A DNA stretch of 13,750 bases from an uncultured Bacteroidales bacterium (GTDB taxonomy: Bacteria > Bacteroidota > Bacteroidia > Bacteroidales > Bacteroidaceae). The stretch lies in assembly GCA_945837185.1 (NCBI GenBank), contig CAMAMZ010000047.1, positions 1-13,750 of the forward strand, written 5' to 3'. Under the pieces are notes generated by a model that was not told the DNA's origin, did not search any database, and was given only the letters and a program-made list of their open reading frames with translations. The position numbers and the translations under genes were made by a program. Positions 7,603 to 13,750 of the stretch are shown in pieces (within the stretch, counting starts at the first letter, position 1; each line of letters starts with the position of its first letter).

Positions 7603-8382
7603 TCAATAACTGACAGTGCAGGGTATGCCGGCGTTCACCACACGTCGGCATATCTCGTCTAATTCTGCAGGGCTGGCTTTCGTAAGCAAGGGGGCAGGAG
7701 TCTCTCTGTCTATAGTGTAGATCATCACACCCTCAGGTTGAATCTCTTGTAATGCCTCAAGCCACGGACCTACGAATTGCTCGTCGGTGTTGCTCACGGT
7801 TGCTCCCTCAAAACAGCCATGCATGAACAGTGTCTGTATGAAAAGATGGCCCTTAAAGGCCTGCATGTGACGGATGATATCGGTCACTTGGTAGTGGGAT
7901 GAACAAGGACGGTCCACCTTATTTATATATATAGGGTCTACCGTGTCAAGTTTCAGAATTGTGCGGTCAAAACGCATCAACGCCTCACGTATGGCAGGTC
8001 GGTGCATCTGTGTAGCATTGCTGAGTATCGACACTTGTGCTTGTGGACAATATTGGTCGCGCAAAAGCAACGTGTCATCCACTATGTCCACGAAGTGAGG
8101 ATGCAGGGTTGGTTCTCCATTGCCGGCAAAGGTGAGTACGTCGGGCAACTGTCCTGCCGTTGCCATGTATGCCAACTTTTCCTGTAGGGCTTCCCTTACC
8201 GCCTCGCGAGAAGGAAAAGTGTGGTGCGGAAGGCGTTCGTGGTTGAAGCCACATTCGCAGTAAATACAGTCAAATGTGCAGCACTTACCGTCGTCGGGAA
8301 GGAGGTTGATGCCTAACGATAGTCCTAAACGTCGGCTGTGTACCGGACCATAGAGGGGTGAGTTGTGTAACGATGTTGTCAT
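7603..8382 (-). CDS. Radical SAM protein, COG0731 (TYW1-like) type
   Basis: This 259-residue protein carries the radical SAM cluster motif CTFDCIYC (Cys35, Cys39, Cys42), which binds a 4Fe-4S cluster and S-adenosylmethionine. It also has GNGEP (87-91), matching the SAM-binding GGE motif, and the N-terminal signature GPVHSRRLGLSLG. Cys34 and Cys44 flank the cluster motif. The SRRLG start and the overall layout fit COG0731, named after the archaeal/eukaryotic wyosine enzyme TYW1. That pathway is not expected in bacteria, so the substrate here is unknown. There is no SPASM-type Cys-rich tail and no flavodoxin domain. The gene converges on the alpha-galactosidase gene, with 6 nt between the stop codons, and is divergent from ftsX. 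Confidence 0.88.
   Translation of the reverse strand: MTTSLHNSPLYGPVHSRRLGLSLGINLLPDDGKCCTFDCIYCECGFNHERLPHHTFPSREAVREALQEKLAYMATAGQLPDVLTFAGNGEPTLHPHFVDIVDDTLLLRDQYCPQAQVSILSNATQMHRPAIREALMRFDRTILKLDTVDPIYINKVDRPCSSHYQVTDIIRHMQAFKGHLFIQTLFMHGCFEGATVSNTDEQFVGPWLEALQEIQPEGVMIYTIDRETPAPLLTKASPAELDEICRRVVNAGIPCTVSY
7624..7652. other. Hairpin-forming inverted repeat just after the alpha-galactosidase stop
   Basis: TATGCCGGCG (7624-7633) pairs with CGTCGGCATA (7643-7652) over a 9-nt loop. That makes ten pairs in plus-strand RNA, one of them G-U; in minus-strand RNA the same position is an A-C mismatch. It begins 27 nt after the alpha-galactosidase stop and lies inside the 3' end of the radical SAM gene. 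It has no T-run after it, so it is not a classic intrinsic terminator. It may stabilise or define the 3' end of the plus-strand message. Confidence 0.35.
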
Positions 8383-8414
8383 AGCCTGCTTCTGTTTATC
8401 TTGTTCTCAACCTA

Positions 8415-8422
8415 CAAAGGTA
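8415..8422 (-). promoter_or_regulatory. Candidate -7 box for the radical SAM gene
   Basis: On the minus strand this reads TACCTTTG, an exact match to TAnnTTTG, 32 nt before the ATG whose first base is 8382. No clean -33 TTTG is found at the usual distance; the nearest candidate is TTTA at 8446-8449, with a long 23-nt spacer. The -7 box is convincing and the full promoter less so. Confidence 0.55.
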
Positions 8423-8484
8423 GCAATAATAATCGAGATTAGTCGTAAAAGGCGGCTTCTGTAGCGTTAATGCTCGTTAAACCG

Positions 8485-8515
8485 TTGCAGAGTCCTGATT
8501 TTTTTTGTTACTTTG
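8485..8515 (+). promoter_or_regulatory. Candidate promoter for the ftsX operon
   Basis: TTG (8485-8487) is followed by 20 nt and then TTACTTTG (8508-8515), which differs from TAnnTTTG at one base. Transcription would start near 8522, about 27 nt before the ftsX ATG at 8549. This appears to be the only promoter-like site before the six-gene run to 12828. Confidence 0.6.
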
Positions 8516-8548
8516 CAAGAAATTTGGAGTATTATACCCTTTTTAGAA

Positions 8549-9430
8549 ATGGTAAAAAGACGGACTAAGGCACGCGGTCGGCAACGATTGCAGGCAATCA
8601 CGCTTTGTATCAGCACGGCAATGGTGCTGATTCTGCTGGGAATGGTAGTGCTTTCTGTACTCACGGCACGCAACATTTCCTCCTATGTGAAAGAGAATCT
8701 TGTAGTGACAATGCTCTTGGAGCAGGATATGACCCATTCTGAGGCGCAACAGCTTTGTGCCAAGTTGCGTAAACGTCCTTACATACGCAAACTCGAGTAT
8801 GTGAGCAAAGAACAAGCATTGAAAGAACAAACCAAAGCGTTGGGAGGCGATCCTACGGAGTTTACCGGAGGCGTGAATCCCTATCTGGCATCGGTCGACC
8901 TTACCCTTTGTGCCGATTGTGCCAATAACGATTCTTTGAAGTGGATAACAGCGGAATTGCGTAAATATCCAAAGGTGAGCGAGATTACTTATCAGAAAGA
9001 TTTGGTTGAACAGGTGAACCGCACCTTGACAAAGATAAGTATTGGCCTGTTGGTTCTGGCAGTGCTCCTTACCATTGTCTCCTTTTCGCTTATCAACAAC
9101 ACCGTGCGTTTGGGCATCTATGCCCGCCGTTTCTCTATCCATACAATGAAACTCGTTGGAGCTTCATGGGGCTTCATTCGCAAACCTTTTGTGCAACAGG
9201 CTGTGGGGGTAGGATTGGTGGCAGCTATTCTTGCCAATGGTGTCTTGGCGGCCTGTTTATGGGCTTTATATAACTATGAGCCCGATATCCTGACGGTGCT
9301 CAACTGGCAGGAAATGGCATTCACAGCGGCAGCAGTCTTCCTTTTTGGCATGCTCATCACCTCTTTGTGTGCCTGCATCGCCGTCAACAAGTTCCTGCGT
9401 ATGAAGGCCGGCGACCTCTATAAGATATAA
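8549..9430 (+). CDS. ftsX: Cell division protein FtsX
   Basis: FtsX is the membrane subunit of the FtsEX complex, which uses FtsE ATP hydrolysis to switch on peptidoglycan hydrolases at the septum. The 293-residue protein has the family layout: a short basic cytoplasmic N-terminus, TM1 (about 16-38), an extracytoplasmic domain (about 40-158), TM2 (163-185), TM3 (216-237) and TM4 (257-279). The segment VRLGIYARRFSIHTMKLVGA is typical of the FtsX permease core. The start is set at the ATG at 8549: an in-frame TTG at 8513 lies inside the proposed -7 box and adds residues unlike the family. No ftsE is adjacent. Two Cys in the outer domain (LCADCANN) could form a disulfide. The gene heads the operon and is followed by the DUF3098 gene after 25 nt. 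Confidence 0.92.
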   Translation: MVKRRTKARGRQRLQAITLCISTAMVLILLGMVVLSVLTARNISSYVKENLVVTMLLEQDMTHSEAQQLCAKLRKRPYIRKLEYVSKEQALKEQTKALGGDPTEFTGGVNPYLASVDLTLCADCANNDSLKWITAELRKYPKVSEITYQKDLVEQVNRTLTKISIGLLVLAVLLTIVSFSLINNTVRLGIYARRFSIHTMKLVGASWGFIRKPFVQQAVGVGLVAAILANGVLAACLWALYNYEPDILTVLNWQEMAFTAAAVFLFGMLITSLCACIAVNKFLRMKAGDLYKI

Positions 9431-9455
9431 CTTGTTATTTATTCACAAATCAAAT

Positions 9456-9686
9456 ATGGACAAGAAAAACTTTGCTTTTGATAAAGTAAATTTCATGCTG
9501 CTGGCCTTGGGTATGGCAGTGGTTATTGTTGGATTCCTGCTCATGGCAGGGGGGAGTTCGAATGAACAGGCTTATGACCCGGAAATCTTCAGTCCCCTTC
9601 GTATCAAGGTGGCACCCGTAGTGTGTTTTATGGGTTTCGTGTCGATGGTGTATGCCATTGTGCGCAGACCGAAAGATGAAGCATAA
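9456..9686 (+). CDS. DUF3098 family small membrane protein
   Basis: This 76-residue protein of unknown function has two predicted membrane helices, about residues 13-31 and 52-69. They are joined by a polar loop containing YDPEIFSPLRIKVAP, which I take as the family signature, and the protein ends in a charged tail. Both termini are rich in charged residues and probably cytoplasmic. The ATG at 9456 is preferred over an in-frame TTG at 9432, which lies 1 nt after the ftsX stop and would put an unusual segment before the conserved DKKNFAF start. It sits between ftsX and uppP, a placement I recall as common in Bacteroidetes, which hints at a cell-envelope role; that role is inference. Confidence 0.85.
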   Translation: MDKKNFAFDKVNFMLLALGMAVVIVGFLLMAGGSSNEQAYDPEIFSPLRIKVAPVVCFMGFVSMVYAIVRRPKDEA

Positions 9687-9703
9687 TAATATAAGAAACA
9701 ACC

Positions 9704-10543
9704 ATGGATATATTGCAAACCGTTATCATTGCGATTGTTGAGGGACTGACGGAGTTCCTTCCTGTTTCAAGCACAGGACACATGATTATCGCGCAAAGTC
9801 TGTTAGGCGTGGAGAGCACACCTTTTGTTAAGGCCTTCACCATTATCATCCAGTTTGGAGCCATCCTCTCTGTCATCTGTCTCTATTGGCGTCGTTTCTT
9901 CTATCCGCAGACGGTGGGCAACGGTCAAGGTTATTGGCAAGCCATGCTGGGCTTCTACGGCCGTTTGGTGGTAGGTGTTTTGCCAGCCGTTGTCTTGGGT
10001 TTGGCTTTCAACGATTTGATAGAGGAGAATTTGGGCAACGTCAATCTCGTGGCGTGGATGCTTATCTTGGGAGGTGTGTTCATGCTTTTCTGCGACCGCA
10101 TCTTCAATAAAGGGAGTGAACAGACGGAACTCACCTATAAGCGTGCCTTTTTCATAGGTCTCATTCAGTGTATCTCCATGATACCAGGAGTGTCACGCTC
10201 CATGTCTACCATCGTAGGTGGTATGTCGCAGCGTCTAACCCGTAAGGCTGCCGCAGAGTTTTCTTTCTTCTTGGCTGTTCCCACAATGTTTGGAGCTACA
10301 TGCTTGGAAACCTATAAGATGCTGAAAGGTGGTGAGGCTGCCATCCTCTCGCAAGGCGACAATCTGCAGATGCTCCTGCTGGGTTCGTTGGTGGCGTTTA
10401 TTGTTGCCATCCTGGCTATTAAGTTCTTTATCAACTACGTTACCCGATACGGATTTGCCGCTTTTGGTTGGTACCGCATTGTTGTGGGTGCCATCATCAT
10501 AGCCTGTGGTCTGTGTGGGGTGAACCTGCAAATGGTAGATTAA
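9704..10543 (+). CDS. uppP: Undecaprenyl-diphosphatase UppP (BacA type)
   Basis: UppP is an integral membrane enzyme that removes a phosphate from undecaprenyl diphosphate, so the lipid carrier can be reused for peptidoglycan and O-antigen synthesis; extra copies give bacitracin resistance. The 279-residue protein shows both signature motifs. The first is EGLTEFLPVSSTGH with Glu13, Glu17 and His26, matching E. coli Glu17, Glu21 and His30. The second is PGVSRSMST with Arg165, matching Arg174. Several hydrophobic helices fill the rest, as expected. It starts 17 nt after the DUF3098 gene with an A-rich leader. Its stop TAA shares its last base with the truB ATG. Confidence 0.96.
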   Translation: MDILQTVIIAIVEGLTEFLPVSSTGHMIIAQSLLGVESTPFVKAFTIIIQFGAILSVICLYWRRFFYPQTVGNGQGYWQAMLGFYGRLVVGVLPAVVLGLAFNDLIEENLGNVNLVAWMLILGGVFMLFCDRIFNKGSEQTELTYKRAFFIGLIQCISMIPGVSRSMSTIVGGMSQRLTRKAAAEFSFFLAVPTMFGATCLETYKMLKGGEAAILSQGDNLQMLLLGSLVAFIVAILAIKFFINYVTRYGFAAFGWYRIVVGAIIIACGLCGVNLQMVD

Positions 10544-11250
10544 TGCTCGATTTCAAGACTGGCGAGGTATTTGCTATCGACAAGCCTTATGGCATTTCGA
10601 GTTTTGGAGCTTTGGCACGGGCACGCTATCTGCTCACCAAAACCTTGGGACACAAGGTGAAGATTGGGCATGCCGGTACGCTCGACCCCTTGGCCACCGG
10701 TGTCCTCGTGCTCTGCACCGGACGGTGTACCAAGCAGATAGAAACTTTTCAGTCGCATACCAAGGAGTATGAAGCAACCCTGCAGTTGGGAGCAACCACT
10801 CCCAGTTACGATTGTGAACATCCGGTAGATGCCACTTATCCTACAGCGCATATCACCGCTGAACTGTTAGCAGAGGTGTTGTCACGTTTCGTTGGCAATA
10901 TTGCACAGGTGCCACCCAGCTATAGTGCCTGCAAGGTGGAGGGAAAAAGAGCCTATTCTCTTCGTCGTACTGGCGAAGAGGTGGTATTGAAAGCCAAGGA
11001 TGTATGTATTCACAGCATTGAGCTGCTACGTTTTGACGCTACAGCCATGCAGGCAGATATTCGTGTGGTGTGTGGCAAAGGAACATATATCAGGGCCTTG
11101 GCACGTGATGTAGGACGGGCTTTAAACAGCGGTGCCTACCTCACGGCACTTCGACGCACACGTGTGGGCGATTTCAACTTGTCGCGCTGCGTACAGTTGG
11201 ATTCCTTTCAAGAATGGTTGAATCAACAAGAAATTGTAACGACGATATAA
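10543..11250 (+). CDS. truB: tRNA pseudouridine-55 synthase TruB, short form
   Basis: TruB converts U55 in the T loop of tRNAs to pseudouridine. The catalytic motif GHAGTLDPLATG holds Asp48, the same number as in E. coli. Also present are the N-terminal IDKPYGISS motif, KEYEATLQLG, VPPSYSACKVEGKRAY and GTYIRALARDVG. At 235 residues it ends soon after the catalytic domain and lacks the C-terminal PUA domain of the 314-residue E. coli enzyme. The start at 10543 makes a TAATG overlap with uppP and puts the family N-terminus at residue 1. An in-frame TTG at 10468 would add 25 residues encoded inside uppP and is rejected. The stop makes another TAATG junction with queA. Confidence 0.95.
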   Translation: MLDFKTGEVFAIDKPYGISSFGALARARYLLTKTLGHKVKIGHAGTLDPLATGVLVLCTGRCTKQIETFQSHTKEYEATLQLGATTPSYDCEHPVDATYPTAHITAELLAEVLSRFVGNIAQVPPSYSACKVEGKRAYSLRRTGEEVVLKAKDVCIHSIELLRFDATAMQADIRVVCGKGTYIRALARDVGRALNSGAYLTALRRTRVGDFNLSRCVQLDSFQEWLNQQEIVTTI

Positions 11251-12416
11251 TGAAATTATCTCAATTCAAATTTAAACTACCTGAGAGTCAAATAGCTCTT
11301 TATCCGCATAGTGTGGTGCATGAATATGAGGAAGAGGACGGCACACACGTCTCTTACCGTACCACACGTCGCGATGAGTGTAAGTTGATGGTGTTACACC
11401 GCAAATCGAACACGATAGACCTTTTTAAACGGGATGCTGACGGTAACCCGATAGAAGGCGACTACCTGCAGTTCCGCAATGTGATTGATTATTTCGATGA
11501 GGGCGATGTCTTTATCCTCAACGATACAAAGGTGTTCCCTGCCCGTCTCTATGGAACCAAAGAGAAGACCGACGCAAAGATTGAGGTCTTCCTCTTACGT
11601 GAACTCAATGAGGAGATGCGTTTGTGGGACGTATTGGTGGAACCGGCACGTAAGATTCGTATTGGCAACAAGCTCTTTTTCGATGAGTCGGGCACTATGG
11701 TGGCTGAGGTCATCGACAATACTACCAGTCGTGGACGTACGCTCCGTTTCCTCTATGATTGTCCGCATGATGAGTTCAAGCGCGAATTGTTTGCGCTTGG
11801 AGAGGCACCCCTGCCCCGTTATATCATCGACAGGCGTGAGAACCATCATGGCACAGAAGAGGATTTGGAAGACTTCCAATGTATCTTTGCCAAGAACGAG
11901 GGAGGCGTCACCGTGCCTGCTTCGGGTTTGCATTTCAGTCGTGAACTGATGAAGCGCATGGAGATAAAAGGTATAGAAACGGCTTTCATCACGCTTCATT
12001 GTGGTTTGGGCACCTTCCATGACATTGAAGTGGAAGATTTGACCAAGCATAAGATGGATTCCGAACAGATGTTCATCACCCGCGAGGCATGCGAGCAGGT
12101 GAACAGTGCCAAGATGAAGGGACACCGCATCTGTGCCGTGGGAACGAGTGTGGTAAAAGCTACAGAATCTTCTGTGGGCACTGATGGTATGTTGAAACCT
12201 TTTGAGGGTTGGACCAATAAGTTTATCTTCCCTCCTTATGATTTCGGACTTGCCGATAACATGATAGCCAATTTCTACCAGCCTTATTCTACCTTACTCA
12301 TGGAAGCGGCGGCCTTTGGAGGTTATGACCTGGTAATGGAGGCTTACGACCTGGCTGTGAAGCATGGCTTTATGTTTGGTTGTTATGGCGATGCCATGTT
12401 GATACTCAATGATTGA
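11250..12416 (+). CDS. queA: S-adenosylmethionine:tRNA ribosyltransferase-isomerase QueA
   Basis: QueA uses the ribosyl part of SAM to turn 7-aminomethyl-7-deazaguanine at tRNA position 34 into epoxyqueuosine. The 388-residue protein has LSQFKFKLPESQIALYP, NDTKVFPARLYG, a PASGLHFS motif (PTAGLHF in E. coli), TLHCGLGTF, KHKMDSEQ and the C-terminal YGDAMLIL. It is about 30 residues longer than E. coli QueA, mainly through an acidic insertion near residues 20-38 and a smaller one near 58-68, both before the NDTKVFP motif. The start at 11250 overlaps the truB stop by one base; an in-frame ATG at 11214 inside truB would put 12 foreign residues before the conserved MKLSQF. The 3' end overlaps folK by 8 nt. 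The gene sits beside truB, so the operon carries two tRNA-modification enzymes. Confidence 0.95.
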   Translation: MKLSQFKFKLPESQIALYPHSVVHEYEEEDGTHVSYRTTRRDECKLMVLHRKSNTIDLFKRDADGNPIEGDYLQFRNVIDYFDEGDVFILNDTKVFPARLYGTKEKTDAKIEVFLLRELNEEMRLWDVLVEPARKIRIGNKLFFDESGTMVAEVIDNTTSRGRTLRFLYDCPHDEFKRELFALGEAPLPRYIIDRRENHHGTEEDLEDFQCIFAKNEGGVTVPASGLHFSRELMKRMEIKGIETAFITLHCGLGTFHDIEVEDLTKHKMDSEQMFITREACEQVNSAKMKGHRICAVGTSVVKATESSVGTDGMLKPFEGWTNKFIFPPYDFGLADNMIANFYQPYSTLLMEAAAFGGYDLVMEAYDLAVKHGFMFGCYGDAMLILND

Positions 12417-12828
12417 GCATAGTGTTTATTTCAGTCTGGGTGCCAATATTGGGCATCGCGAAGATACCATTGCCCGGGCTATAGAACTGATAGGGGAGCG
12501 GGTAGGAACTGTCACGGCACAGTCCTCGCTCCTCGAAACGGCTCCGTGGGGCTTTACGTCCTCCCATCCTTTTCTCAATGCCTGCATCTGTTGTTCCACT
12601 CGGTTGTCACCGTTTGAGGTGTTGGCAGTTACGCAACAAATAGAAAGGGAATTGGGCAGAACAACAAAATCAGTCAAGGGTGTATACCATGATCGTACGA
12701 TCGATATAGACATTTTATTATATGATGATCTTCACCTTGAGGATGAGCGTTTGCAGATACCTCATCCCCACATGAAGGAGCGTGATTTTGTGATGGTGCC
12801 GTTGCGGGAAATCTATCCCAATTATTAA
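12409..12828 (+). CDS. folK: 2-amino-4-hydroxy-6-hydroxymethyldihydropteridine pyrophosphokinase (HPPK)
   Basis: HPPK passes pyrophosphate from ATP to 6-hydroxymethyl-7,8-dihydropterin, the step before dihydropteroate synthase in folate synthesis. This 139-residue protein has the N-terminal YFSLGANIGHRE, the pterin-side motif ETAPWGF followed by HPFLNA, and the signature HDRTIDIDILLY. In that signature Asp99 and Asp101 match the magnesium-binding pair Asp95/Asp97 of the E. coli enzyme. PHPHMKERDFVMVPL is the usual C-terminal motif. It is a little shorter than the 158-residue E. coli protein and is a stand-alone enzyme, not fused to FolB or FolP. The ATG lies 8 nt inside queA (ATGATTGA), so translation is probably coupled. 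Its stop overlaps that of the convergent patatin-like gene. Confidence 0.94.
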   Translation: MIEHSVYFSLGANIGHREDTIARAIELIGERVGTVTAQSSLLETAPWGFTSSHPFLNACICCSTRLSPFEVLAVTQQIERELGRTTKSVKGVYHDRTIDIDILLYDDLHLEDERLQIPHPHMKERDFVMVPLREIYPNY

Positions 12829-13715
12829 TCGTTTTTACCTAAAAACTCCTTGAGTTTGGGCAGCACCTCTTGTCCTTTCTTGATACCAGCCTCATAAACG
12901 GCTCGTATCTTGTCGGCCTGCAATTCTAAACGACCAATATTCAAACGTGTGTCAGGATAAATCACAAACGCATTGCCTGCCGCTTGTTGTGCGGTAACGT
13001 AATCCAATTCATGATTATACATGATATGTCTGTCGCGCATCATTGTTGCCACCTTAGGATATTTACGCAGCATGAATCGTAAAGGCCAATATAAATGATT
13101 TGCCTTTTTACGGTAGCCCAAGGGTTGTGTCATAATCACAACATTTCGTTGATAGCCCTTGTGCTGCATGAACTCTAAGGGGATGCTGTCCATAATACCA
13201 CCATCTAAATACATGTGCCCGTCTATCTCCACTGGTTTGGCAAAGACTGGCATAGATGATGAGGCGCGCATCCACTGCAAACACTTGTCATCGCCAACTG
13301 ATATGTCTTGATAAATGGCTTCGCCTTTCTCTATATCTGTACATACAGCATAGAAAGGCATCGGATTGTCGGAATAGGTTTTGAAATCAAAGGGGTCTAT
13401 CTCGTAGGGCAGTCGATGATATGAAAAGCGTTCGTTCACGTAATCTCCAGTTTTCCATAGTGACTGCCAACTCATATACTCCTTGTTTCCCACGAGTTTG
13501 ATATTATAGCGCAAGGCTCTGCCGCGTTGGCGGGATTTGAAGTTACAACCAAACAACACCCCTGCTGACACCCCAGTGGCGCAGTCAAATTGAATATCAT
13601 TATCCAGGAATACATCCAGAATGCCATGGGTGAACATACTACGTAGTCCACCACCTTCCAACACGAGTCCCACTCCCTGGTTCTGTTTGTTCATATCTTT
13701 TGTTATGGGTTTCAT
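12825..13715 (-). CDS. Patatin-like phospholipase family protein
   Basis: This is a predicted lipid acyl hydrolase with a Ser-Asp dyad. The 296-residue protein has the oxyanion-hole loop EGGGLRSMF (20-28), the nucleophile Ser50 in GVSAG, and the catalytic Asp171 in the DGG motif (171-173). ASSSMPVF (152-158) is a conserved patatin segment. No signal peptide or membrane helix is apparent, so it is probably cytoplasmic, resembling the bacterial RssA/YjjU-type patatins. The region after about 200 is basic. The ATG at 13715 is chosen because AAAGG lies 6 nt before it and it forms an ATGA overlap with an upstream reading frame; Met8 (13694) is the alternative. The substrate is unknown: phospholipids are the family default. 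Confidence 0.9.
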   Translation of the reverse strand: MKPITKDMNKQNQGVGLVLEGGGLRSMFTHGILDVFLDNDIQFDCATGVSAGVLFGCNFKSRQRGRALRYNIKLVGNKEYMSWQSLWKTGDYVNERFSYHRLPYEIDPFDFKTYSDNPMPFYAVCTDIEKGEAIYQDISVGDDKCLQWMRASSSMPVFAKPVEIDGHMYLDGGIMDSIPLEFMQHKGYQRNVVIMTQPLGYRKKANHLYWPLRFMLRKYPKVATMMRDRHIMYNHELDYVTAQQAAGNAFVIYPDTRLNIGRLELQADKIRAVYEAGIKKGQEVLPKLKEFLGKND

Positions 13716-13750
13716 TGCTTGCCTTTATTGTCAGTCTTCATTGGTTCTGT
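13712..13750 (-). CDS. Possible 3' end of an upstream minus-strand gene
   Basis: From the window edge, one minus-strand frame stays open for 12 codons and ends at a TGA (13714-13712) that overlaps the patatin ATG as ATGA. The predicted tail is Lys/Thr/Asn rich (TEPMKTDNKGKQ). ATGA overlaps are typical of co-transcribed genes, so a partner gene may lie just beyond the window. The piece is too short to identify, and the open frame could be chance. Confidence 0.3.
   Translation of the reverse strand, partial: TEPMKTDNKGKQ

Noticed and set aside
8513..8548. Longer FtsX from an in-frame TTG at 8513
   Set aside because: The TTG is part of the proposed -7 box and the extra 12 residues do not resemble the FtsX N-terminus.
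8383..8548. Search for a riboswitch or small RNA in the divergent gap
   Set aside because: Apart from the two promoter candidates I see no long conserved-looking stem or known riboswitch motif in these 166 bases.
10468..10542. Longer TruB starting inside uppP
   Set aside because: The 25 extra residues have no family match, and the TAATG junction at 10541-10545 gives a natural start.
12831..12846. Inverted repeat GTTTTT-ACCT-AAAAAC as a terminator for folK
   Set aside because: The stem has only six, nearly all A-T, pairs and no T-run after it, and it lies in the coding end of the patatin-like gene. Likely chance.

Overview
The window reads as chromosomal DNA of a Bacteroidota bacterium, most likely Bacteroidales and probably Prevotellaceae. 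The grounds are: promoter boxes of the Bacteroidetes type (TTTG, about 20 bp, TAnnTTTG); A-rich leaders instead of Shine-Dalgarno sites before most genes; the ftsX / DUF3098 / uppP / truB / queA series, an order I recall from Bacteroidetes genomes; and the residue style of the QueA and LpxA-like proteins. Both strands are densely coded. I see no rRNA, tRNA, CRISPR array, insertion sequence, integrase or phage gene, and no gap over 300 bases. The longest non-coding stretches are 5177-5406 and 8383-8548.

Region 1 (1-5261, + strand) is the end of an efflux operon: a 5'-truncated RND pump permease, an outer-membrane lipoprotein channel overlapping it by 14 nt, then, 21 nt later, an LpxA-type left-handed beta-helix acyltransferase. 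A clear intrinsic terminator closes the unit. The adaptor (membrane fusion) subunit would be expected upstream, outside the window. The LpxA-like protein keeps the length and fold signature of LpxA and the residue matching the catalytic His125. It has lost the residues matching E. coli Lys76, His144, His160, His191 and Arg204/Arg205, so it is probably a paralogue with altered activity. This is the most interesting item here.

Region 2 (5333-8382) holds an exported GH36 alpha-galactosidase with its own near-consensus promoter, and, convergent to it with 6 nt between, a radical SAM protein of the COG0731 (TYW1-like) type on the minus strand.

Region 3 (8485-12828, + strand) is a tight six-gene operon: ftsX (division/peptidoglycan hydrolase control), a DUF3098 small membrane protein, uppP (undecaprenyl diphosphate recycling), truB and queA (tRNA modification) and folK (folate). 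It starts at a promoter in the divergent gap shared with the radical SAM gene. The last four genes are joined by overlapping stop and start codons.

Region 4 (12825-13750, - strand) is a patatin-like phospholipase whose stop codon overlaps that of folK. A possible upstream partner gene may end at the window edge with an ATGA overlap.

Most of the window is conserved housekeeping DNA. I found no evidence for a wholly new multi-gene system; the diverged LpxA paralogue in an efflux operon comes closest.
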